Shown: positions 28,101-40,100 of the stretch, in pieces | Position numbering within the stretch: the stretch's first letter is position 1 | How the letters are laid out: each line of letters starts with the position of its first letter | NCBI GenBank assembly: GCA_030062745.1 | Contig: CP099846.1 | Location: forward strand, 1,922,001-1,986,000 | From: Capitulum mitella | Taxonomy: Eukaryota > Arthropoda > Thecostraca > Pollicipedomorpha > Pollicipedidae | DNA: 64,000 bases | Reading direction: 5' to 3' | The notes under the pieces: generated by a model | What the model saw: the letters and a program-made list of their open reading frames with translations, nothing else | Told to the model about the DNA's origin: nothing | Database searches by the model: none | Position numbers and translations under genes: made by a program

Positions 28101-31100
28101 AGGTCATGTGTCGGGTCGCCGGCCGGCCGGCCGCCCGTCCTGACGGCGGCTCGGCTGACCACGCGCAGGCCGGCCGTATCGGTCCCGTTATCGGGCCACG
28201 GATAACGGTCCGCCGACGGCCGGCGATCCTGTAACGGAGTCAGCAGCGTCCTGTCCATCGGGCCCGCCCGGCCCGGGGCGCCCAACGGTCACAGGACGCG
28301 GCGGAGACGGGGGCCTGGCCGCCCGACCGGGACGCCCAGCGGGCCCCAGACGCCCGCAGCCGGCCCCGGCCGACTGGGGCGCCCAGCGGTCCCCAGGCGC
28401 CCGCAGCGGGGCCACCCGTCTGGGGCAGCCAAAGGTCACTAGGTGCTGCGGAGGCATTGGGCTAGCCTTGCGTGACGACACGTCAGGTCCATTTGCGTTT
28501 TGTTGTCTGCGGTCTGTTCTGGCTGCGGGATACGTGGTCGCCAGTCGTGAGTTGGACTTTCTGAGGACAGAGCGGTTCTTGCGTCAGACCAGCAGATCAG
28601 GATAGCAAGGATACGCTTGCGCAGAATGCATGCGTTGCTGAAAACTCTGCACCTCACGTATAGCACAATAGTGACATTTGCATGTGTTCCGCCCGCATTT
28701 GTTCGTGTGGGTCCAAGGTCATTCTTCAGAAGGGCATTGTACGCAGTAAGAGCGTTTGCGTTGCGGTGAAATGGGAAAACCGCACTCCTTGAGTATTTGG
28801 GCGCGAGTTTACTACTTTACGTTCTGATGTTGCTCTGACTGGTACCACACTGAGTTAAAGTAATCACCTTCTAGCACTGCTATCGGTCTTTCATCAGCTG
28901 GCGGCTTGCCGCACGCAAAAACTGGTGTTTAGAGCGGTGCGTCATTCCTCCCACGTTGCCGCCAGCCAACGGGTGTGCCGTGTCAGGCGGCCTCCAGTGC
29001 GCGCTGATCCCTCCCGGCCGAGCAGGCGGCTCACTCGCCGGGCCTCTGGGCGGCCGTGCTCGGTGTTGCCGCGTCCAGTTTCGGTCCTCGCGGGGTCTGT
29101 GTGTGGACTGTGCGGGGGTCTGTGTGCGGGTGTCGGCCGTGTTCGCGCTCCGGAGGCGGACCTGAAGCGCAGCACGCCGCCCTCGGTACGTACCCGGGCC
29201 GTGGCCAAGGTGCCGGGCCTGTGAACACAGCACGCCACCTTCGGTACGCCTTCTCCCCGGCGGCGGCCAGGCCGCCCGACATGACAGGGCCGTCCGCTGG
29301 GGCTGCTTTGTTTCCTGTCTTCAGCAGCACGCGCGGCCGCCGGCGGCGGTGGCCCTAGCTCGTTCGTCTCTCGCTGTGGGCGGCAGGCCAGGAACCACTG
29401 GTGGCTTAGCACTCCCAGACGCAGCCAGGTTCGTACGACTTGCAAAGTCTGGGCAGCTTCCAAATCTGGTGTGTTACGCTGGGCTACTCTTGCCATCGGC
29501 CTGCCTGTGCAGCGCTGGGTGCGCCCCGGTCGATAGTACTCTAATTTCGCCACCCGGCCATGAATTTCGCGTCATCACTCGTTATCGGCCACCTGTGCAC
29601 GCCGTGTGTTCCGGTCTGCGTGGTCGAGCCTGCTGAAACTGCCGGCGTCCCAGCAAAACAGCCGGCGGGCGGGATTCCACAGCCCGTCAGCAGGGGTCAG
29701 ATCGGCCGTCAGCGCACCCATCCGGCCGGGCTACCTGGGTCAGGTCGTGCCCGCTCTCTTACTGTCGTGGTCGCGTGTCACTGGCGTCGTCACTTCCACA
29801 TCAGTGGTTACTGCAGACTGTCACAGTCAAGGTGACGGTCACGTTTACCGCCACGGTCATAGAGCTGTCCGTTCACTGCCACCTTCACCGGCACCATCAA
29901 AGTTACAGCCTCGGCCACCGCCCCTGTCACCATCACGTCCGTCACGATCGTAATCTCTGTCACGGTCAAGGTTACAACCACGGCCAAGGTCACCGGTGGG
30001 GCCGGGCGCCACCTTTTTCACATTCGTCCCAGTCGGACCCGTGCGCCAGGCGCGGCCGAGGTGGCCGTGGCTCTGGTTCCCATATCCGCCGCGGCGTGCG
30101 AAGCAGAAGCAGCCTCTGGCCCCACGTCGCCGCCCAGGACAGACGTCATCTTTCAGCTGCCGCTGTGACGGGATCGGGGACGCCGGACGGCCGGCTGATG
30201 ACGTCACAGCGGGCCCGGCCGGCAGCCTGGGGCTGGTTTGGGACCGGCCCGGCGAGCCGAACATCTCCCGACCTTGGCGCACGGAGAAAGGGTGTTTGTG
30301 TGGCCGCCTTGCCCGGCGTCTGCTCGATCCAAAAGCCGAGACTCGGCGCCGGCGACGCCAGGCTGTTTGTGACGAACAGACTCGGCCTGGCTCGGTATGC
30401 CGGCCGCCCGGGGAGGCCCCGGCAATAAAGAAAACCTGCACGCACGTCTTTGGGGTGCCGAGCGGCTCAAGCAGGCGGGTTGCAGATGACCTTCGTCCGC
30501 GGTGAAACGGGGGAAGACCCCAGCTGTTTTAGTGCACATGACGCCCGAACGTTCGGACGGCAAGCTCGTGTCCTAAAATCGGTCAGGCTGAAGGTCGGTC
30601 AGCAGTCTGACGTGCACTGTAAGATACGGAGAAGGAAGCTCCGATATGGTCGTCTGTCGTCTGCGCAACACATGCATGCCTCTGCAGTGATATGGCTGCT
30701 TGGTTTCCCAGGAACGTTACGTTATATCACTAAGTCGACATTTGTGCCGGCAGATGGTACTTCACACACATTTGAGCATTGCTTTATTTCAGGATGTGAC
30801 GCACGGTATGTGGAGTATCGGCCACATTTTCCTTCGGATATGGCGAAGTTCGCGGCTGGTCTGGCAGCAGGCCCCCAGACCGCAGACCGGGGACCTCCCG
30901 TCGCGCGTCTGGTCTGCCCGCCTCGCGTGCTGTGTCTGGTCTGCCGGCGCCAAGAGGCCCGATATGTGGCGCAACCGAGCTGCCGGCGCCGCGGCAGCCA
31001 GCCTGGGCGCGGCTATCGCCCCGGGGCCGGCTATCTCGCCCGGCCGGCTGCCGTGTGCGCAGTACGCGGACTTTGTCATTCCCCCGGAACGGCCGCCGCC

Positions 31101-34100
31101 CTCTTATCCTCGTTAAGCGCAGTCGCTGCAGTCAAAACCCTTACTTTCCGGTCCCTAACAAAGGTGCGACTCAAACCCATGTCCTAGTCTCATGGCTTCG
31201 AAATGATCAAGACTGTCTGAAGAGGCCCATCCTCCTGACCAACCAAGTAACCGCGGAACAATAAAAGTGCTTCCCGGTATTGGGGGGGGGGGGGATTAAG
31301 GTACGAATGTCGGCTCCCCGTACCGTTATGACTAGGCTGGTGGTTTCCCGTCCTGTAGATTCTGCTGCCTGGCGGGGCGGGGCCTGCACCTGGTCCCTGT
31401 CTGAGGCGGGCATGGCTTGTGTCAGGACTGGGGCCGTTGTCAGTGACTGATACCAGTGGCCCGGCGTCATTGGCGCCGTCATCGGCGCCGTCACCACCGA
31501 CGGCCATCCCTGGCCGGTGGCGTCGGCGGTACTGGAGCACGGGCCCTCCTGTGCCGCTGTCGGTGCGTTTCGTTTGACGCTGACGCACGTTGGAGCGGCC
31601 GAAGTCCGGTCCACTTGACGACAGGAGATTGTCTCATGGGCTCTGTTGGTCGTAGCAGGTCCTGGCTCCCGGGCCGGGTTTGTGAGTTTGTCCGCGTTGG
31701 CCGAGCCGACTGGAGCACTTTCTTAGTTACTGTAGACCCTCGTCTTGTTCATCATCCAAACCAGCAATCGATCTGATGGCCTGCTATGTTGTAGACATGG
31801 TTTTCAGTGAGACCAAGTCTTGCCACAAGGCACCAGATATCAGGGGACCACGCGTGGCTGCTTAGCATAACTCACCGGATCAACCAGATCAGATTGCACA
31901 GAGCACCCTGGCATGTTGCAAGTTGCAGAATTCCCCGTGGGGTTACGCAAAACAGGCTGGTTTGGACGACTGCACCCGTCTGGAGCTAGGACTGATGTGT
32001 GGTGGGCATCTGGAGCTTTTGGTGATTGCATACATGTTGGTTTGCCCAACGGCAGATACAGAATTGAAGACATGGACGGGATTTCACGCAAAGGCAAATC
32101 TTGTCTTTCGTAATTCTGTACTCTTGCTGTCGCCACCTTGATCAGATTGATACATGGTCGATTTGTCCATGTCTGTCTCCTGGCGCCCTTATAAGCCTGG
32201 TGTATTTTTTTGTAATATTGGTAACGATGCCGAAAATCAACTACGGACCCTTTGCAGTCGAGGAACTATTCTTGTACCGGTGTATTGCGAATATTAATTG
32301 TTAGGGATCAGGAGATTTTAGAAGCCTCATGCATTCAGCGATTGAATAGCAAGGAACGTTCTGTACTCCCTCGTAGCGCCAGATTGGTCCATGCGTCGAG
32401 GAGTAGTTATGAGCAGTGAGATGCACCAGCTGCCGAAACCGGTCAACTGCTCTTGCGCACTTGCACGGAAGTAGGGCTGGTCTGTTTTTGAAGGGGTAGG
32501 GGGAATGGGGAAAAAGTATTCGTCTTTAAGAAAGGATTTTGCAGGATGTATTGCAAACACATATTTTTTTATATTGTCGCCTTTATTTTGGATAGACAAT
32601 AAAGCAAATAGTTGAAACTTACACAAAGCTAGACAAGAGACAAAAAGCAGTTTCCCTTGATAGAGGAGCCTTTTTGTCTCCTGCCTCTTGGCTACACTTT
32701 TGCGCATGTGCCTCTTCAGTCAGCTGCCTTCCTCGGAATGAATTCTGGGAAAAAACACACCGTAGGAAATATGTTGATTATTCTTTTGAATGAGCCGCGA
32801 GACATCACCTGCCTTCGCGCCACCGTCTGGCAAATAGATATCCATAGGCTTAGGAAAGTTTGTGAGGGTGTAAGCTATTTTAACACCCTACCTGTCTTGG
32901 GATGTTTTTGATGGAAAGGACTACCGTCTCTGATGTTTCCCTGCGGTCCGGCCGCCGCTGACCCAGGTCTGCCCCAGTGTCGGACCGCCGCTGACCCAGA
33001 CCTGCCCCAGTGTCGGACCGCCGCTGACCCAGGTCTGCCCCAGTGTCGGGCCGCCGCTGACCCAGGCCTGCCCCAGTGTCGGATCGCCGCTGACCCAGGT
33101 CTGCCCCAGTGTCGGACCGCCGCTGACCCAGGTCTGCCCCAGTGTCGGACCGCCGCTGACCCAGGTCTGCCCCAGTGTCGGACCGCCGCTGACCCAGGCC
33201 TGCCCCAGTGTCGGGCCGCCGCTGACCCACGTCTGCCCCAGTGTCGGACCGCCGCTGACCCTGGTCTGCCCCAGTGTCGGGCCGCCGCTGACCCGTTCCG
33301 TCCGTGTTCCAGCTCGGGAGAGGCGCCCGGCAGCGGTGCGGAGCTCGAGTTCCGGCCGGCCCGCAGCATCAGCCAGGAGCTGGTCCGCCCGGCCAGCGTC
33401 ACCGAGCGCTGGACTGACTCGCTGCGCAAGTCCCGCGACAGACTGCGCCAGCGGCTCTCGCTGCGCGACGGCCGACGCACGCCGAGCGAGCCGCCGGAAC
33501 CGAGCGAACAGAGCGAGCCGGCCGAGCCGCCGGAGGCCGAGCCGAGCGGGCCGGGCGGCGGCAGCCCGCGCCAGAGTCGCCGCGATGCGGCGCGCCGCGC
33601 CGACGCCCTCCTGCAGCCGGTGCGCCGCTTTGGCCGCGTAGCCAGCCGCAGCGCCGTCGGCAAGCCGGTGGTGCGCTTCGCCAAGACGTGCCGGCGCGAC
33701 GTGCCGAAGCCGTACCGGTTCCTGCGCGACAAGCTGCGTTCGCGGAGCCCGGCGGAGCGCCGGCCGCGCTCCGACAGCCCGCGCCCCCGCTCGCTCTCGC
33801 CGCCCAACGGCAGCAGCAACAACGACGACGAGATCGTGTTCGCATTCGGCGCCGCCAAGGAGCCCGAGGAGCACATCTACGACCCGGTCGGCGAGCCCGT
33901 CGGCGCCGACCAGTCGACCGGCGCCGCGGCCGCCGGCGCCGACGCGGCGGGCGCGTCCGGAGACGAGTTCGCGCGGTTTTCGCGCCTCAGCAACGCGCCG
34001 ACCGCGCGGGAGGCGGCCGGAAAGCGGCCCGCTAAGCCGGAGCCGGCCGCTAAGCCGCAGAAGGGCGAGCCGGTAGCGGCCGGGCCGCCTGTCGAGGAGC

Positions 34101-37100
34101 CGGCCGCCGAGCCGGTGGAGCCGGAGTCTCTGCCGCGCACGCCCGAGCCGTGCCTCAAGGACAGCGACAGCGCGCGCAACAGCCGACCCAGCTCGCGCTC
34201 GTCGCGCACGGAGGACTTCCCCAAGTCGGTCCGCTTCGGCAAGAAGCGCGTCTCCAGCGACAGCGACAGCCTGGGCGTGCGCTTCAAGCCTCTGTCGACG
34301 TCGTCGAGCAAGGACGAGGACCTGGGCAGCTACCACGGCCTGCAGCGCGTCAAAGTGCAGCTGCGCGACGACGTGTCCGGCCTGAACCTGGTCAGCAAGT
34401 TTGTGCAGCCGGCGCCGGACGTGGTGGACCTGCCTCCGATCGAGATCCAGCAGCTGGAGGAGCCGCCGCGCGTGCTGCGACCGCGCCCCGGAGGCCGCGA
34501 CTCGAGCGAGCCGCCGCCGACGCCGGAGATCACGCTCACGGCCGACTGCCGGCCGCCAAGACCGCCGCCGCCGGCGCCCGAGACGCTGGAGCGCTGCCGC
34601 CGGCCGCTGCAGGCCGTCGATAACCTGCCGCCGCCGCAGCCGGCGCCGCAGGAGCCGCCGCCGCCGCCGGCGCCGCCGCGCGAGCCGTACCAGGCCAAGA
34701 TCCGCGAGTACTGGGAGAGCCGGCGCGCGCTGACGCTCAAGCCGCCGCGCAAGAGGAAACGCGACGAAGAGGGCAACCCGCGCTCCCAGTCGGCCGACCA
34801 GGCGGACAGCCGCACCATCGCCATCTTCGGCACCGCGTCGCGGCCGCCCCGCTCCAAGCGCGCACCGCGGCCGGCTTCGGGCGAGGCGCCCGCCAGCCGC
34901 GTGCCGCCACCGCGGCCGCCGCCGCCGGCGCCGCGCCGCCCGCCGCGCAGCCGCAGCCGCGGCCGCGGCACCGTCTCGCTGCTGGACGTGCGCTACGCCG
35001 ACGAGTCGGCCACCGAGGAGAGCAACGACTACGGCGACGGGCGCAGCTACCGCCGCCTGCTGGACGACGCCGACACCGGCCCGTACCGGCCGACCCGCTC
35101 TCTGCGCCCTCCGCGGCCGCCGGCCGAGCCCGCGGCCGTCACCTCCCGGCTGGTGGTGAACATCCGCGCGGCCGAGCCCGCTCTGCCGGCCCAGACGGAC
35201 GCGCCGGCCGCCGGCGCCGTCCACGTGGAGACGAGCGCGCCGCCGGCGCCGACCCGACCGAGCCGCGCCGGCCGGCCGCCGGCCGCCGACGCCGCCGGCG
35301 CGCAGGCGGCGCACGACGAGACGTTCGACAGCATCGGTGAGGGTCCCGACCAGCGCGAGCCGCTGGCAGTCGGCGCGCGGGGCAGCGTGACCAGCGACGG
35401 GCCGCGCTCGCTGCACTCGTTCCAGCAGGAGGAGCTCGGCAGCGGCGATGAGCTCATGCTGATCGTGCACGACGACCACAGAGACGCCCACCGAGAGGAG
35501 AGCGAGCTCAACCGGCCGCCACCGCCACCGCCGCCGCCGCCGCCGCAGGAGGAGGAGGCCGACCAGGACAAGGAGAACCAGCCGCAGGTCGAGAGGCGCC
35601 GGCCGACGCCTGGCAGGCCCGAGTACGCGCACGTGCGGAAGCGTTCGTCGGTGCTGCAGCAGCCGGAGCCGGAGTACGACTACCCGCCGCCGGTGCCCAA
35701 GAAGCTGGGCGACCTGCGCACGCCGTCGCCGGTCGTACCGCCGCGCCGCCGGCCGGCCAGCTTGTCGCCGGGCCGCGCCGAGCCCGACGGCAACGCCACC
35801 TGGCCCAAGCGGCGGCACCGCACACCGCCGGCCGCCGAGCCGGACGAGCCGGCCGTCGCGCCGCCGCCGCGCACCGTCAAGCGGAACAAGATCCGCAGCA
35901 GCACGGTGCCGCGCGGCTACAAGTCGAGCCGCGGCGCTCGGCCCACGCTCTATCACCTGGCCAAGCAGCGCTCGCAGGAGGACAGCGTCAGCATGAAGAA
36001 CCGGCCGCTGCCTCCGCCGCCGCCGCCGCCGCGCAAGAAGCCGACCGGCCGCTCGGACTCGGCGCTGGCCGAGTCCGCCGGGTCCGCCGAGACGCCGCCA
36101 CCGCCACCGCCGCCGCCGCGCGGTGAGGTCTCGCCCGGGCGGCCGGCCGCGCCGCCGCGGGCCGACACGCCGCCGCCGTCCGGGCCCGGCGACCTGTCGC
36201 CGGCCGGCTCGGACCCGAACCTCTCCTCGCAGGCGACCGACCCGCCGTCGGAGATCACGCTGCGCTCGGAACCGGGAGAGGCCGACCTGCGCGCCAGCCA
36301 GGCGACGCTGACGTCCGACCGCGACCCGGGCTGCGACTCGACCGACGACGAGTTCTTCTCGATGGCGAGCGAGGCGCGGCCGGCGGTGCCGGCTCGGCGG
36401 CAGGAGCAGCGCCCGGCGCCGGCCGCCGGCCAGGTGGCGGCCGCGCCACGGCACGTGCTCGTGCCGCACTTCATCGAGCGCGTCTCCACGTCCGAGATGG
36501 ACGCCGCGTCGGCCAACATCATCGACCTGACCGCCGGCCGCATCAAGGTCACCGAGCTCGAGGTGGACCGCATCTACATCCGCGAGGGCCGCGTTAAGCT
36601 GCTGCGCCACGAGGACGGCAGCGACGACGAGGCGCCGGGCGGCGCGCGGCCGCCGGTCGGACCTGCCGAACCGGCCGAGCCGGCCGCGCCCCCGGCCGGA
36701 GCCGGACTGCCGGCGGCTGGCGCGGCGCCAGCGCCCGGCGGCGGCCCGGCGGCCGGGCCGAGCCCGCAGGCGCGGCCAGCGGCCGAGCCGGCCAGCGGCT
36801 CCGACTCGTCCTCGGAGAGCCGGCCGCCGGACCCGGGCCTGCTGCGCGAACTCGACAACATGGAGAGCCTGTTCCGCCAGATCGGCTCGTGCCTGTCGGA
36901 GCTGCAGCAGCCGGCGGCGCGCGGCCGTAGCGAGCCGGCGCGCGCCACGTGCCCGCCGCCGCGGCCGAAACAGGACTTTACCCCGCGCGGCGTGCGTGAC
37001 TCAGAGCCGCCCGCCGGCTGCACCAAGCGGAAGAGTGCCGAGTGCGAGGACGCCAGTGCGCCGCGGCCGCCCCTCGACGTCGGGTCTGGCCTGTCCGCTC

Positions 37101-40100
37101 GGCTGCAGGACATAAAAAGCACGCTCGAGCAAGTGATAACGCCTGCCGAGGCGGAGCGCCGCCGCCGCGCCGGCGAGTCGCTGTCGAGCGGCGCCCCCGA
37201 GGCGGACGGCAGCAAGCCGGGGCCGCGCGCCGACGCCGCCGACGCCGAGCGCATCTACGGCATCCCGGCGGAGGTGACGGACGCGCCGGGCCGCCGCGTC
37301 CGGCTCAGCCAGCTCTTCAGCTCGTTCGGCAAGGGCCTGAAGAAGAAGCCGGCGGCGCGCAAGGAGCGCCGGGCGCACAGCCAGTTCTACGTGGATCTGG
37401 ACCGCTCCGACGCCGAGTCGGACAACAGCAGCAGCGGCGGCGCCGAGCCGCAGCCGACCCTCAGCTCCTCGTCGTCGGAGACGGTGGTGATGGGCGGCAC
37501 GTACAGCTCGCCGGGCGGCCAGGTGCTGGCCACGGCGCCGGCCGGCGCCCAGTTCGCCGACGGCCGGCTGCAGTACGCGCGCGTCATCGAGGAGTTCAAC
37601 AGCAACGTGGCCAACATGTACAAGCAGATCAAGGGCGAACGCGGCCCGTCGGCCGACGGGGAGCCGCTCAGGTTGGAGCCGGAGCCGGCGCCGAAGCCGG
37701 AGCCGGAGCCAGAGCCGGAGCCGGAGCCGAAGTCGGCCCCGGAGCCTGAGCCGGAACCGGAGCCGGAGTCGGCGAGCGAGGCGCTGGTGACGGCGCCCGA
37801 GCTCTCCGACAGCGACTCGGACGCCGAGACGCTGCACACGGCCTGCGACCTGCCGGCGCCGGCGCCCGACGCCAGCAAGTCGTACCTGGTGGCGCGCGAG
37901 CTGGTCAGCAGCGAGGAGGCGTTCGTCGACGTGCTGCGTCTGCTCAACGAAGACTTTCGGCGGGCGGCCGAGGCGGTGCCGCCGGACGCCAAGCCGCCGG
38001 GCATCCCGGCCGCCGACCTGTCGGCCATCCTCTGCCACCTGCCCGAGCTGCAGCGGCTCAACGAGGAGCTGCTGGCGGACCTGCGGGCCCGGCTGGCCGG
38101 CTGGGCCACCCACCCGCTCATCGCCGACGTGATCGTGCGCAAGGGCCCCTTCCTGAAGCTGTACTCGGCCTACATCTGCGACTTCCAGGCGCAGTGCCAC
38201 ATGCTGACCGACTGCCGACACCGGTACCCGGGCTTCGACGCGGCCGTGACCAGCTTCGAGGCGAGCGAGCGCTGCCGCCGGCTGACCGTGGCGCACTACA
38301 TGCTGAAGCCGGTGCAGCGGCTGCCGCAGTACCGGCTCCTGCTGGAGGACTATGGGCGCCGACTGGCCGTCGACTCGCCCGACTACGACAACACGCGCGC
38401 CGCGCTCGAGGTCGTCTGCGAGGTGGCCGAGCACGCCAACAAGAGCATGCGCGAGGGGGTGAGTACTGAGCAGCGAGCGCCGGCTGCCGGCGAGGCCGCG
38501 TGACGCTGGGCGAAGTCCGGGGCGTGGTTTCGGGGCGTTAGAACGGCGTTCTTTTCCAGCGTAAAAGCCGAACCTTCGCCGGGTCTGTGTATAGGTTAGT
38601 TTCATTGTTGTTCGAAAGGGCGGGATCCAAGCTCTCTTCCTCGTGCCGTCCGCGCTCCACGCGGATGGCACGAGCAGAACTCAGCTCAGATAGCAGCAGA
38701 ACTCAGCTCAGCTGCAGCACGAGCGGCGGCCGGCTGTCTGTCGGCGCGCGAGGTGATAGCTGCTGTTTCACCCTGATAGGCAGCCGGCTTTACTCACACC
38801 GCCTGCCCCCGCCCCGCCTCCGCCCGCGCCTCCTCATCACGTGCCCGTGTCTGCTGTCTGTCTGCCTGGAGCCGGCCCGATGTCTGCGCCGGACGGATGC
38901 TGCTAACGCGGCGAAGGGCCTCTGACGGGTCGCGCCGTCTGCCCTGGCGGACGCCTCAGGTCACGGCGCGGAACAAGGGACGTAGGACCGCGAGAGTCTC
39001 CGTCCTCCAGGTGTTGCAGTACTTGCGCTTGGACAACTACAAAATCCGTGCCTTTTTACGGGTGTGCGTTCTTCGCTGCCTTCCTGCCCCCGCTCCGTTA
39101 CCTCTGGACGCCGGCAGTGGGTTTGTTCGGTGCTGCTGGCCTTTCGCTCCGAACTGTGACCTAAATCCCCAGTCGCTGGCCCCGCCGGCCCCGCTCGCTG
39201 GCCTACTACCCCGCCCCGTCGTGGCCGGCTGACGGGCGCAGATCACAGGCGCGTGGGCCTATTGTCGGTCCGGCGTGGCGCACGGATGTGTCAGAGGGGC
39301 CTTCCCGGCCGCCAAGTGGGCCACGGAAGCTGGGCTATCACCCACTCATGTCCAGTCGGGAAATGGAGCGAGTCCGGCCGAGAGCAGACTGTGTCCGTCG
39401 GAGGAAGCAGGCTGTGTCCGGCAGAGGGAGCAGACCGTGTCCTGCTGAGGGAGCAGTCTGTGTCCTGCTGAGGGGGCAGACTGTGTCCATCGGAGGAAAC
39501 AGGCTGTGTCCGGCAGAGGGAGCAGACCGTGTCCTGCTGAGGAAGCAGTCTGTGTCCTGCTGAGGGAGCAGACTGTGTCCTGCTGAGGGAGCAGTATGTG
39601 TCCTGCTGAGGGGGCAGACTGTGTCCTGCTGAGGGAGCAGGCTGTGCTGCTGAGGGAGCAGACTGTGTCCGGCACAGGGAGCAGAACGTGTCCTGTTGAG
39701 GGAGCAGACTGTGTCCTGCTGAGGGAGCAGACTGTGTCCTGCTAAGGGAGCAAACTGTCCGGCACAGGGAGCAGACCGTGTCCTGTTGAGGGGGCAGACC
39801 GTGTCCTGCTGAGGGAGCAGACTGTGTCCGGCACAGGGAGCAGACCATGTCCTGCTGAGGGAGCAGACTGTGTCCTGTTGAGGGAGCAGACCGTGTCCTG
39901 CTGAGGGAGTAGACTGTGTCCTACTGAGGGAGCAGACCGTGTCCTGCTGAGGGAGCAGAATGTGACCGACAGAGGGAGCAGACGGCGTCCGGCACGGGGA
40001 GCAGACTGTCCGGTACATGAAGCAGACTGTGTCCGGCACAGGGGGTTAGACTGTGTCCTGCTGAGTAAATAAATTGTGTCCGGCTGAGGGAGCGACTGTG

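Larger units (their letters stand above)
19844..33312 (+). other. FGD intron 2 (13.5 kb)
   Basis: It alternates AT-rich blocks (20.0-22.1, 28.4-28.9, 31.7-32.9 kb) with CpG-dense blocks (about 22.15-23.1, 24.85-25.45, 26.0-28.4, 28.9-30.4 kb). The latter could be regulatory islands or alternative promoters. Their long ORFs show no family resemblance. A degenerate 15-bp repeat, a CCGT array and the 33-bp array at the 3' end are listed separately. Confidence 0.5.

Noticed and set aside
32933-33312. FGD protein starting in the 33-bp repeat (open frame from 32933)
   Set aside because: The repeat has a multiple-of-three unit without stops, so the frame is open by chance. A good acceptor at 33312 and phase agreement with exons 1-2 fit better.
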